Source: Chamaesiphon sp. (lineage in GTDB: Bacteria > Cyanobacteriota > Cyanobacteriia > Cyanobacteriales > Chamaesiphonaceae). Taken from it: DNA of 6,435 nt. The DNA lies in NCBI GenBank assembly GCA_026785875.1, contig JAJAZF010000305.1:1-6435 (forward strand), given 5' to 3'. Both the position numbers and the translations under genes were made by a program. Below, piece after piece: positions 1 through 5,158 of this stretch (positions within the stretch are counted from its first letter, which is position 1; every line of letters begins with the position of its first letter). A model generated the notes under the pieces. That model saw nothing but the letters and a program-made list of their open reading frames with translations. It searched no databases and was not told where the DNA came from.

Positions 1-77
1 ATGAAGCCTGTGTTCTCAGCCATATTATGAGATTTCTTGGTACCCTCACGCAGTTTAGTAGCTAGATTAGAAGTCAT
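1..77 (-). CDS. ho1: Heme oxygenase, N-terminal fragment (runs off the left edge)
   Basis: Heme oxygenase opens heme with O2 and reduced ferredoxin to give biliverdin IX-alpha, Fe2+ and CO. In cyanobacteria this is the first step toward phycocyanobilin and other phycobilins, and it occurs in the cytosol. Reading leftward from the ATG at 77, 25 complete codons are visible: MTSNLATKLREGTKKSHNMA, then ENTGF. This matches the start of cyanobacterial HO1 proteins (pattern LA.(K/Q)LREGTKK.H.MAEN.GF). His17 in KKSHNMAEN aligns with the proximal heme-iron ligand known from Synechocystis HO1. The rest of the protein, normally about 240 residues, lies outside the window. No clear Shine-Dalgarno sequence precedes the ATG, and the upstream leader is very AT-rich. 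The gene is divergent from the membrane-protein gene at 476. The assignment is from recognition of a short but very characteristic N-terminus. It could be either of the HO paralogues some cyanobacteria carry. Confidence 0.87.
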   Translation of the reverse strand, partial: MTSNLATKLREGTKKSHNMAENTGF

Positions 78-268
78 ATTAAAAAGATCCGTATAAATAT
101 ATCCACTAATCTGTTAGCTTAGAATAATTTGATGAGAATTTATATTAAGATTTATAACTTGTGTAACTAGTACTACATATCTGCTTGGCTAAATACCCAA
201 TCTAAATCTTAGATAAATAACCAAAGTTGTTACTAACACTCTCAGTAGTTACAAGCACTGCCAGTGGC

Positions 269-373
269 GCAAAGTCTGCCTGTCTAGATCGCACGCACAA
301 CCCTCGGGAAACCCCTGTTCCCGCACTTTTCGCTACGTGGACTGAAATATTAGTCTGCGTATGCGGACTTTGC
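269..373. repeat. Imperfect palindromic block with nested hairpin
   Basis: GCAAAGTCTGC at 269-279 is matched in inverted orientation by GCGGACTTTGC at 363-373: 11-bp arms with one mismatch. Inside is a second hairpin, CGGGAA (305-310) pairing with TTCCCG (318-323) around a 7-nt loop. The block is much richer in G+C than the flanking sequence. It looks like an inserted small dispersed element or a structured leader, not a gene. The arms are read directly from the sequence. Whether it is repeated elsewhere in the genome cannot be seen here. Confidence 0.5.
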
Positions 374-461
374 ATCATTAGCCATGATTTTAATTGTTGG
401 CACTTCAATAGGTAGCAACTTAGGATAAATATTATCATCGCGCGGTAGATCTCGATCGTTT

Positions 462-465
462 GGAG
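462..465 (+). promoter_or_regulatory. Ribosome binding site GGAG for the membrane-protein gene
   Basis: GGAG lies 10 nt before the ATG at 476 and supports that start. It is the only clear Shine-Dalgarno-like motif ahead of any gene start in this window. Confidence 0.5.
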
Positions 466-475
466 CACAATCATT

Positions 476-1843
476 ATGACTTCTATTCCCACAACTCAAA
501 AATTAGCCAGGAAGTTTAATACGCCCCAACTTTTGCGTGGTGGTTGGTATACAACCTGGGGGGTGAGTTTATTACTATTAATTGTGAGTATTTATGGAGT
601 TCAGGCTCAACGACAGGTAATTAAAACTGTCGGAAAAGATGCCGCTCCGAGTATTTTGACAGCGCAACAATTGCAAGATTCATTTGCGGATCTGGATGCT
701 AGTTTGGCAAATGAATTACTGTTGAAGCCAGGGGAAAATCAACAAGCGTTAGCAAAATTTGACATAAATCGTCAGAAAATTGCCAATCGATTGGTAGCTG
801 CGGCAAGAAATATTACTTATCCACAAGAAGAAGGGATCGTTCAAAGTTTGCAACTAAATGGTAGTGCCTACCTATTGAAATTGCAGGAAGCGCGAGATGC
901 TCACAAACGGGGCGATACTCTTGGTACTCTAAATATTTATCGGAGTGCGGCTACTTTAATCGATCGACAGATAATATCGCAAGCCGAACAGCTCAGTCGA
1001 GTAAATACTCAGGAGTTAGAAAAGACTTATGCTAACCAAAGTTTTATCAATGGTGGCATTGCTTTGCTGATTGCAATTGTGGGATTAGTTCAGATTGTGA
1101 TTTTGGTCATCATTCAGATATTTTTATATCAGCGAATGCGCCGAATGCTAAATGTACCATTGCTTGGTGCTACGGCAATTGTAATTATTTTTCTAGGCTA
1201 TACTCTCAGCTCATTTATCAGTGCAACCAATAACCTAAAAGTAGCTAAAACTGATGCTTTTGATTCCTTATACGCTTTGCGTCAGATGCGATCGCTCTCT
1301 TATAAAGCGAATGCCGATCGGAGTCGTTATTTACTAGATAGATCGAATGCGATCGTCTATGAGCAATCTTTTAATGACAAGATTAACAAAATTCTGACGA
1401 TTCCGGCTAGCCAATCGATCGATAGTATTCTAGCTAATGTCCAGCAAAAAAAGCCGACTCAAGGGATAACTGGACTATTTGCTGATGAATTGAATAATAT
1501 TACTTTTAAGGGCGAAGGAGAATTGGCGATCGATACACTGAAATTGTTTAAGGAGTATTTAGCGATCGACAAACAAATTAGACAGCTATCTAGTGGTGGT
1601 AAAATTGCTGAGGCGATCGCGCTATGTGTCGGGACAAAGCCAGGTGAATCAAACTGGGCATTCGATCGATACAAGAAGAAGCATACCGAATTAATGGATC
1701 TAAACAAGAAAGAATTTGAAGATAATATTAAAATTGGCGGACAACATTTAGACAATTATGAAATTATTGCCGCAGTTGCGCTCAGTAGTATTGCAATCTT
1801 AACTCTATTTGGACTCAGACCGAGGTTAATCGAGTATCTATAA
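476..1843 (+). CDS. Membrane protein with two extracytoplasmic helical sensor-like modules, function unknown
   Basis: I do not recognise a characterised family. The 455-residue protein has four predicted membrane segments: about 24-44 (WYTTWGVSLLLLIVSIYGV), 191-218, 229-249 and 429-449. With the basic N-terminus inside, residues 45-190 and 250-428 would lie outside the plasma membrane. The turn QRMRRM between segments 2 and 3 and the tail RPRLIEYL would be cytoplasmic. Both external regions are hydrophilic, helix-rich and lack cysteine clusters or catalytic motifs, resembling four-helix-bundle ligand-binding domains of chemoreceptors and sensor kinases. Each half is thus TM-bundle-TM. Both modules begin with a similar D(S/A)F..L stretch (near 68 and 262), suggesting internal duplication. 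No HAMP, kinase, methyl-accepting or cyclase domain follows, so any signalling output would need a partner. The ATG is supported by GGAG 10 nt upstream. The gene is divergent from heme oxygenase and 161 bp before glgA, with no sign that it serves either pathway. Confidence 0.88.
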   Translation: MTSIPTTQKLARKFNTPQLLRGGWYTTWGVSLLLLIVSIYGVQAQRQVIKTVGKDAAPSILTAQQLQDSFADLDASLANELLLKPGENQQALAKFDINRQKIANRLVAAARNITYPQEEGIVQSLQLNGSAYLLKLQEARDAHKRGDTLGTLNIYRSAATLIDRQIISQAEQLSRVNTQELEKTYANQSFINGGIALLIAIVGLVQIVILVIIQIFLYQRMRRMLNVPLLGATAIVIIFLGYTLSSFISATNNLKVAKTDAFDSLYALRQMRSLSYKANADRSRYLLDRSNAIVYEQSFNDKINKILTIPASQSIDSILANVQQKKPTQGITGLFADELNNITFKGEGELAIDTLKLFKEYLAIDKQIRQLSSGGKIAEAIALCVGTKPGESNWAFDRYKKKHTELMDLNKKEFEDNIKIGGQHLDNYEIIAAVALSSIAILTLFGLRPRLIEYL

Positions 1844-1860
1844 GCTTGAGGTTTTAGATG

Positions 1861-1892
1861 TAGGGTGTGTTAGGCTCAAGCCGTAACGCACT
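1861..1892. repeat. GGTGTGTTA-type palindromic repeat, copy 1
   Basis: Arm GGTGTGTTA (1864-1872), inner hairpin GGC-TCAA-GCC (1873-1882), a bulged G (1883), then TAACGCACT (1884-1892). As RNA this folds into a stem of about 12 bp. It starts 17 bp after the stop of the membrane-protein gene. It could slow or end transcription, but no T-run follows. Three related copies lie at 3390-3412, 3582-3611 and 3641-3675. Confidence 0.8.
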
Positions 1893-1961
1893 AGTATTTG
1901 TTACCAGGAATCTGATTTAGGATCGCTGTCGATGGCTGGTATGATGGCTGAAATAGGCATT

Positions 1962-1991
1962 TTGACAACCAGCCGATTCGGCACCTAAATA
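1962..1991 (+). promoter_or_regulatory. Possible glgA promoter
   Basis: A perfect TTGACA at 1962-1967 is followed, after 17 bp, only by the weak -10 match CTAAAT (1985-1990). A better hexamer, TATAAG at 1990-1995, is 22 bp away, which is too far for a normal sigma-70 promoter. Use of this promoter would leave a leader of under 20 nt. The TTGACA is flanked by an inverted pair GGCTGGT (1934-1940) / ACCAGCC (1968-1974), which might be an operator. Weak evidence overall. Confidence 0.25.
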
Positions 1992-2004
1992 TAAGCATAA
2001 ATAT

Positions 2005-3384
2005 ATGAAAATTTTATTTGTTGCGGCGGAAGCTGCTCCCATTGCCAAAGTTGGTGGTATGGGTGATGTGGTGGGTGCGTTGCCCAAATTTTTACGCAAA
2101 ATGGGGCATGATGTGCGGATATTTATGCCTTATTACGGCTCCCTAGTGGGCAAATTAGATATTCCCTACGAGCCTGTGTGGGAGGGAGACGCGATGTTCA
2201 ATCACTTTGCGGTGTATGAGACAGTGCTGCCAGGTACCGACGTTCCCTTGTACTTATTCGGGCATCCAGCGTTCGATCCGCTGCGGATCTATGGCGGAGA
2301 GGATGAGGATTGGCGATTTACGTTTTTTGCCAATGGCGCGGCAGAATTCTGTTGGAATTATTGGAAACCAAATGTAATTCACTGTCATGACTGGCATACG
2401 GGGATGCTACCCGTCTGGATGCACCAAGATCCCGATATTAGTACGATCTTCACCATTCATAATTTAGCCTACCAAGGGCCGTGGCGGTGGTATCTGGAGC
2501 GGATTACCTGGTGTCCTTGGTACATGCAGGGGCATAATACTATGGCAGCAGCGGTACAATTTGCCGATCGAGTCAATACAGTTTCGCCTACTTATGCCGC
2601 CCAGATTCAGACGATCGAATATGGGGAAACACTTGAGGGCTTACTATCGTTTGTGAGTGGGAGATTATCGGGAATTGTTAATGGGATCGATACCGAAGTT
2701 TACGATCCGGCGAATGATAAAGCTCTAGCTCAAACTTATACAGCAAAAACGATCGAAGATCGCGCTCAGAATAAAGCCGCACTTCAACAGGAACTTGGTT
2801 TAGCGATAAATCCCAAGACTTTTTTGGTGGGGATGGTATCCCGATTGGTGGAGCAAAAAGGGCTGGATCTGATGCTCCAAACACTCGATCGCTTTCTCGC
2901 CTATACTGATGCTCAGTTCGTGGTATTGGGTACGGGCGATCGCAATTATGAGACGCAATTATGGCAATTAGCCTCGCGTTATCCCGGGCGGATGGCTACT
3001 TATCTCATGTACAATGAGTCGCTCTCGCGGCGGATTTATGCAGGTGCGGATGCTTTTTTGATGCCGAGTCGGTTTGAGCCTTGTGGGATCTCTCAGATGC
3101 TGTCGATGCGCTATGGTTGCGTACCGATTGTGCGACGTACGGGTGGATTAGTCGATACGGTTACTCACCACGATCCGCAAAATCAGCGGGGTACGGGGTA
3201 TTGTTTCGATCGCTATGAAGCGTTGGATCTCTACACTTGTATGGTACGCGCTTCCGAAGGTTTCAATTATAAGCCGCAATGGCAAGCACTCCAACAACGG
3301 GGGATGGAGAGTGATTTTAGTTGGGTTCGATCGGCTCAAGCCTACGAATCGCTGTATAAATCGGTTGTTAGTGCTGAAGCATAG
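2005..3384 (+). CDS. glgA: Glycogen synthase (ADP-glucose:glucan 4-alpha-glucosyltransferase, GT5)
   Basis: Transfers glucose from ADP-glucose to the non-reducing end of alpha-1,4-glucan in the cytosol, the elongation step of glycogen synthesis after GlgC and before branching by GlgB. The 459-residue protein is full length and has both Rossmann-like domains of GT5/GT-B synthases. The N-terminal domain (about 1-240) holds KVGGMGDVVG with Lys15, the ADP-glucose-binding Lys of the KTGGL motif; HDWHTG at 128-133 with Asp129; and TIHNLAYQG with His152. The C-terminal domain (about 260-430) holds SRLVEQKG with Arg280 and Lys285, SRFEPCG with Glu358, and RRTGGL at 378-382, all known substrate-binding or catalytic positions. 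The KVGGMGDVVG form and the overall sequence resemble the GlgA1 isoform of cyanobacteria, which usually have two GlgA proteins; isoform naming is from memory. The ATG gives the canonical MKILFVAAE start; no Shine-Dalgarno is visible. No other glg gene is nearby. Confidence 0.97.
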   Translation: MKILFVAAEAAPIAKVGGMGDVVGALPKFLRKMGHDVRIFMPYYGSLVGKLDIPYEPVWEGDAMFNHFAVYETVLPGTDVPLYLFGHPAFDPLRIYGGEDEDWRFTFFANGAAEFCWNYWKPNVIHCHDWHTGMLPVWMHQDPDISTIFTIHNLAYQGPWRWYLERITWCPWYMQGHNTMAAAVQFADRVNTVSPTYAAQIQTIEYGETLEGLLSFVSGRLSGIVNGIDTEVYDPANDKALAQTYTAKTIEDRAQNKAALQQELGLAINPKTFLVGMVSRLVEQKGLDLMLQTLDRFLAYTDAQFVVLGTGDRNYETQLWQLASRYPGRMATYLMYNESLSRRIYAGADAFLMPSRFEPCGISQMLSMRYGCVPIVRRTGGLVDTVTHHDPQNQRGTGYCFDRYEALDLYTCMVRASEGFNYKPQWQALQQRGMESDFSWVRSAQAYESLYKSVVSAEA

Positions 3385-3389
3385 TTGAT

Positions 3390-3412
3390 GTACGGTGTGT
3401 TAGGCGCAAGCC
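3390..3412. repeat. GGTGTGTTA-type palindromic repeat, copy 2, right arm missing
   Basis: GGTGTGTTAGGCGCAAGCC at 3394-3412 matches the left arm and inner hairpin of the copy at 3641-3675. The expected right arm TAACGCACC is absent and replaced by TTCATTCA and the GTTGACA array. It begins 6 bp after the glgA stop. It is a broken copy, read directly by comparison with the intact copies. Confidence 0.75.
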
Positions 3413-3420
3413 TTCATTCA

Positions 3421-3448
3421 GTTGACAGTTGACAGTTGACAGTTGACA
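3421..3448. repeat. Heptanucleotide tandem repeat, (GTTGACA)x4
   Basis: Four exact, uninterrupted copies of GTTGACA. Heptamer tandem arrays of this type (STRR sequences) are known from many cyanobacterial genomes, usually in intergenic DNA. A further isolated GTTGACA is at 3521-3527, after an intervening double-hairpin block. Each unit contains TTGACA, a perfect -35 hexamer, but no -10 element at suitable spacing follows. Confidence 0.93.
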
Positions 3449-3457
3449 GCTTGCACT

Positions 3458-3516
3458 GTTGGCGTTAGCCTTGCCCTTGGCAATGCGAAGCCGTTGGCGT
3501 TAGCCTGCCGTAGGCA
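3458..3516. repeat. Two-unit hairpin repeat inserted between GTTGACAGC copies
   Basis: Two related units follow one another with a 35-bp period. Each starts with GTTGGCGTTAGCC (3458-3470 and 3493-3505, identical) and continues into a small hairpin: TTGCC-CTT-GGCAA at 3471-3483 in the first, TGCC-GTA-GGCA at 3506-3516 in the second. The block is bracketed by GTTGACAGC at 3442-3450 and 3521-3529. It looks like a dispersed palindromic element that entered the heptamer array, the 9-bp flank being either a target duplication or a remnant of the array itself. Confidence 0.7.
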
Positions 3517-3581
3517 TAGTGTTGACAGCGATATGGATTCGATCGAATGGAGGAGGTATTGGTGTAACGTTCGATCGAGAT

Positions 3582-3611
3582 GATGCGTTACGCTACGCTA
3601 ACACATCCTAC
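3582..3611. repeat. GGTGTGTTA-type palindromic repeat, copy 3, inverted and diverged
   Basis: Read on the minus strand this is GTAGGATGTGTTAGCGTAGC followed by GTAACGCATC. That is the same outer design as the copies at 1861 and 3641 (GTAGGGTGTGTTA ... TAACGCACC), but with GCGTAGC in the centre. On the + strand the arms are GATGCGTTA (3582-3590) and TAACACATC (3599-3607), with one mismatch. Confidence 0.7.
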
Positions 3612-3618
3612 TGCTATG

Positions 3619-3700
3619 AAAAAGCTCGCTAAAAACAGCCTGTAGGGTGTGTTAGGCGCAAGCCGTAACGCACCAATGTCCTAAAAACAGCGAGCTTTTT
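3619..3700. terminator. Bidirectional intrinsic terminator with a repeat inserted in its loop
   Basis: AAAAAGCTCGCT (3619-3630) and AGCGAGCTTTTT (3689-3700) are exact reverse complements: a 12-bp stem ending in a T-run on either strand. It lies between the convergent genes glgA and the TPR gene and begins 1 bp past the TPR stop, so it should end both transcripts. The loop is unusually long (58 nt) because it contains a complete palindromic repeat (3641-3675). CTAAAAACAGC occurs at both 3629-3639 and 3681-3691. Removing one copy plus the intervening 41 bp leaves the same stem with a 6-nt AAAAAC loop, a standard terminator. The stem and duplication are seen directly; the insertion history is inferred. 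Confidence 0.85.
3641..3675. repeat. GGTGTGTTA-type palindromic repeat, copy 4, intact, nested in the terminator
   Basis: GGTGTGTTA (3646-3654), inner GGC-GCAA-GCC (3655-3664), bulged G (3665), TAACGCACC (3666-3674). The RNA would form a stem of about 12 bp, with one G-U pair and one bulge, capped by a GNRA-type GCAA loop. It is the most complete copy in the window and is flanked by the 11-bp direct repeat described for the terminator. Confidence 0.88.
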
Positions 3701-3701
3701 G

Positions 3702-4226
3702 CTAGAGCATTCCCGAAGCGCAGCTTGCATCATCATAAATAAGATCGATTAATCGCATCGTACTTTGGTATTTAGTGATGTTACCTTGCTCTTTAAACAA
3801 CTTAGCTGCAAATCGCCAATCGATCAGTGCTTCTTGTTCCCCATACAAATCGCGATAGGCATAACCACGATTGGAATAAGCAAGTGCAAAATCAGGTTTA
3901 AGTTCGATCGACTTATTGTAGTCAGCAATCGCACGCGGATAATCTTGAGCTAGATAATGCAAAAAGCCCCGTCGGTAATATGCAATTGCCAATTTTGGAT
4001 CGATGGCGATCGCCTGATTATAATCTGTCATTGCATCTCGATCGTCACCCAGGCGATAGTAAGCAACTCCACGACAACAAATAGCTAGTGCATTATTGGG
4101 ATCGACGCGGATTGCTTGTGTATATGCTGTTAATGCACCTAAATAATCGCGATTTTTATACTTGGCATTAGCTGAAGATAGGATATCGTTGGCTACTGGT
4201 CTGGTAGCATAAGTGGATGGTGACAT
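3702..4226 (-). CDS. Small tetratricopeptide repeat (TPR) protein
   Basis: A 174-residue protein made almost wholly of 34-residue TPR units, which stack as helix pairs to bind partner proteins. No catalytic domain, signal peptide or membrane segment is visible, so it is probably a soluble adaptor. Units run at about 13-46 (NRDYLGALTAYTQAIRVDPN), 47-80 (GDDRDAMTDYNQAIAIDPK), 81-114 (QDYPRAIADYNKSIELKPD) and a degenerate fourth at 115-148 (GEQEALIDWRFAAKLFKEQG). The repeated A..DYN.(A/S)I..(D/K)P signature is clear. A short tail follows, ending ASCASGML. The ATG at 4226 has no evident Shine-Dalgarno. The gene converges on glgA, shares the terminator at 3619-3700 with it, and diverges from the Nudix gene. 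Cyanobacteria have many such proteins, so the partner cannot be guessed from sequence alone. Confidence 0.92.
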   Translation of the reverse strand: MSPSTYATRPVANDILSSANAKYKNRDYLGALTAYTQAIRVDPNNALAICCRGVAYYRLGDDRDAMTDYNQAIAIDPKLAIAYYRRGFLHYLAQDYPRAIADYNKSIELKPDFALAYSNRGYAYRDLYGEQEALIDWRFAAKLFKEQGNITKYQSTMRLIDLIYDDASCASGML

Positions 4227-4281
4227 GGCTGGATGACTGTAGTGATTATTTTTAGACTGATTAACAGCATTTACATTAGCA

Positions 4282-4297
4282 ATTATAACCTTGTCAA
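4282..4297 (-). promoter_or_regulatory. Possible -10 element for the TPR gene
   Basis: On the minus strand a perfect TATAAT reads 4287 to 4282, which would put the transcript start near 4275 and give a leader of about 50 nt. A perfect TTGACA reads 4297 to 4292, but only 4 bp separates the two, so they cannot act as one normal promoter. At the proper distance upstream of TATAAT there is no good -35. Confidence 0.3.
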
Positions 4298-4416
4298 ATC
4301 TCAGCGAATAGGGATTAAATCACACATCGAGCGTCAATTTACGAGTGGCTCGGATCGGGAATATTGAGAAATATATGTAATAAAATGTAGGGGTAATTCA
4401 TGTATTATTCTGGGGT

Positions 4417-4445
4417 TTTACATTGCCAATGAGGCAAAAAATAAT
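4417..4445 (+). promoter_or_regulatory. Candidate sigma-70 promoter for the Nudix gene
   Basis: TTTACA (4417-4422, 5/6 to consensus) is followed after exactly 17 bp by AATAAT (4440-4445, 5/6). The start would be near 4452, leaving a leader of about 34 nt before the GTG at 4486. A perfect inverted pair TTGCC-AATGA-GGCAA (4423-4437) fills the spacer and could be an operator. Confidence 0.42.
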
Positions 4446-4485
4446 GATAATCTAAGACGATCGATCCTAGCTGCACAATTCAACC

Positions 4486-4920
4486 GTGACTTACCGCAAT
4501 CCCACACCTACTGTAGATATCATTATCGAACTAATCGATCGACCCCATCGCCCAATTATTCTGATCGAACGGCTGAATCCACCGCATGGGTGGGCATTAC
4601 CTGGCGGCTTTGTAGACTATGGGGAATCACTAGAGACAGCCGCAATCCGAGAAGCCAAAGAAGAAATCGGACTGGATGTGCAACTGGTAGAACAATTTCA
4701 TCTTTATTCAGCACCCGATCGCGATCCGAGGCAGCATACTATTAGTATGGTATTTATCGCTACAGCAGTAGGAACCCCGATCGCTCAAGATGATGCTAAA
4801 AGTGTTGGCATATTTGCACCGTGGGAAATTCCCTCACAGTTATGTTTCGATCATGGGCAAATAATCGCGGATTACTTGCGGTATCGACATTATCATCTTC
4901 GCCCAGGAATTAGGCTTTAG
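4486..4920 (+). CDS. Nudix hydrolase, probably ADP-ribose pyrophosphatase type
   Basis: Nudix enzymes hydrolyse nucleoside diphosphates linked to another moiety, using Mg2+ held by the Nudix box. The 144-residue protein has a perfect box GX5EX7REUXEEXGU at 41-63, from Gly41 through Glu47, Arg55-Glu56, Glu59-Glu60 and Gly62-Leu63. The metal-binding glutamates are all present. After the box comes SAPDRDPRQHTISMVF (75-90). A proline about 15 residues beyond the box, here Pro77, and the RDPR.H..S pattern are known marks of ADP-ribose pyrophosphatases. The substrate is therefore a reasoned guess, not shown. The protein is a lone Nudix domain of ordinary length without the NMN adenylyltransferase fusion found in some cyanobacterial homologues. 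The start is GTG: an in-frame TAG at 4468-4470 leaves only CTG at 4471 upstream, and the next ATG is at codon 88, beyond the box. The last codons (AGG CTT TAG) lie in the heptamer array that follows. Confidence 0.94.
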   Translation: MTYRNPTPTVDIIIELIDRPHRPIILIERLNPPHGWALPGGFVDYGESLETAAIREAKEEIGLDVQLVEQFHLYSAPDRDPRQHTISMVFIATAVGTPIAQDDAKSVGIFAPWEIPSQLCFDHGQIIADYLRYRHYHLRPGIRL

Positions 4921-4960
4921 GCTTTAGGCTTTAGGTTTTGGGCTTTGGGCTTTAGGCTTT
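4912..4960. repeat. Heptanucleotide tandem repeat, (AGGCTTT)x7
   Basis: Seven 7-bp units: AGGCTTT three times, AGGTTTT, GGGCTTT twice, AGGCTTT. The first unit and the junction with the second encode the C-terminal Arg-Leu and the TAG stop of the Nudix gene. The stop falls at the first unit junction, so changes in copy number downstream would not alter the protein. This is a second, unrelated heptamer array besides GTTGACA at 3421. Confidence 0.92.
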
Positions 4961-5012
4961 AAGAGAAACATCCTCACTCTTTACTTCCTTGTCCCCCCAT
5001 TCCTAGACTTTT

Positions 5013-5090
5013 GCCCCCTCCCCTCCTTGGTGCAACGCACGCTGAGGAAACCTCAGCGCGATTGCATCCGCTTTCCAAGGGGAGGGCTGG
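5013..5090. repeat. Long imperfect palindrome with an 8-bp core hairpin
   Basis: The core is CGCTGAGG (5040-5047), AAA, CCTCAGCG (5051-5058), a perfect 8-bp stem. Around it TGCAACG (5031-5037) pairs with CGATTGCA (5059-5066) allowing one bulge. Further out CCTTGG (5025-5030) pairs with CCAAGG (5075-5080), set in a pyrimidine-rich left flank (CCCCTCCCCT) and a purine-rich right flank (GGGGAGGG). The design suggests a small dispersed palindromic element. No T-run follows, so it is not a classic terminator. Confidence 0.65.
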
Positions 5091-5130
5091 GGTGGGGTAG
5101 AGCTTCCCCGCAGCAACTCGCCATAGACTT

Positions 5131-5140
5131 GTGTATACAC
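5131..5140. promoter_or_regulatory. Perfect 10-bp palindrome ahead of tldD
   Basis: GTGTATACAC is fully self-complementary and ends 18 bp before the tldD ATG. It could be a binding site for a dimeric regulator acting on tldD, but there is only one copy and no recognised operator consensus. Confidence 0.25.
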
Positions 5141-5158
5141 CGTAGCCCCACACTCTCC

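Larger units (their letters stand above)
78..475. other. Divergent intergenic region, AT-rich left half and GC-rich palindromic block
   Basis: This 398-bp gap separates the divergent heme oxygenase and membrane-protein genes. Positions 78-240 are strongly AT-rich and presumably carry the heme oxygenase promoter, but I see no well-spaced -35/-10 pair. Positions 245-380 are abruptly more GC-rich and contain an imperfect inverted repeat (listed separately). Positions 380-475 return to AT-rich sequence and form the leader of the + strand gene. A TATTAT hexamer at 430-435 could be a -10 element for that gene, but no convincing -35 lies 16-18 bp upstream. Short open frames cross the block on both strands, but neither has recognisable protein features. 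Confidence 0.6.

Noticed and set aside
227..415. Plus-strand open frame of 62 codons
   Set aside because: It spans the GC-rich palindromic block and abrupt composition changes, with no ribosome binding site or recognisable protein character.
202..492. Minus-strand open frame of 96 codons in the divergent intergenic region
   Set aside because: It overlaps the start of the well-supported 476 gene, crosses the palindromic block, and its translation has no domain-like pattern.
1459..1755. Minus-strand open frame of 98 codons within the membrane-protein gene
   Set aside because: Antisense shadow of a clearly coding frame, with no start signal or family resemblance.
3421..3448. Tandem -35 promoter elements, since every GTTGACA unit contains TTGACA
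   Set aside because: No -10 hexamer lies 16-18 bp downstream of any unit, and no gene on the + strand starts nearby.
3421..3527. CRISPR array suggested by repeated short units
   Set aside because: The units are 7 bp and directly adjacent, or 35-bp-period hairpins without unique spacers. No cas gene is present.
4282..4297. TTGACA and TATAAT on the minus strand as a complete TPR promoter
   Set aside because: Both hexamers are perfect but only 4 bp apart, incompatible with one sigma-70 promoter. Only the -10 is kept as a weak candidate.
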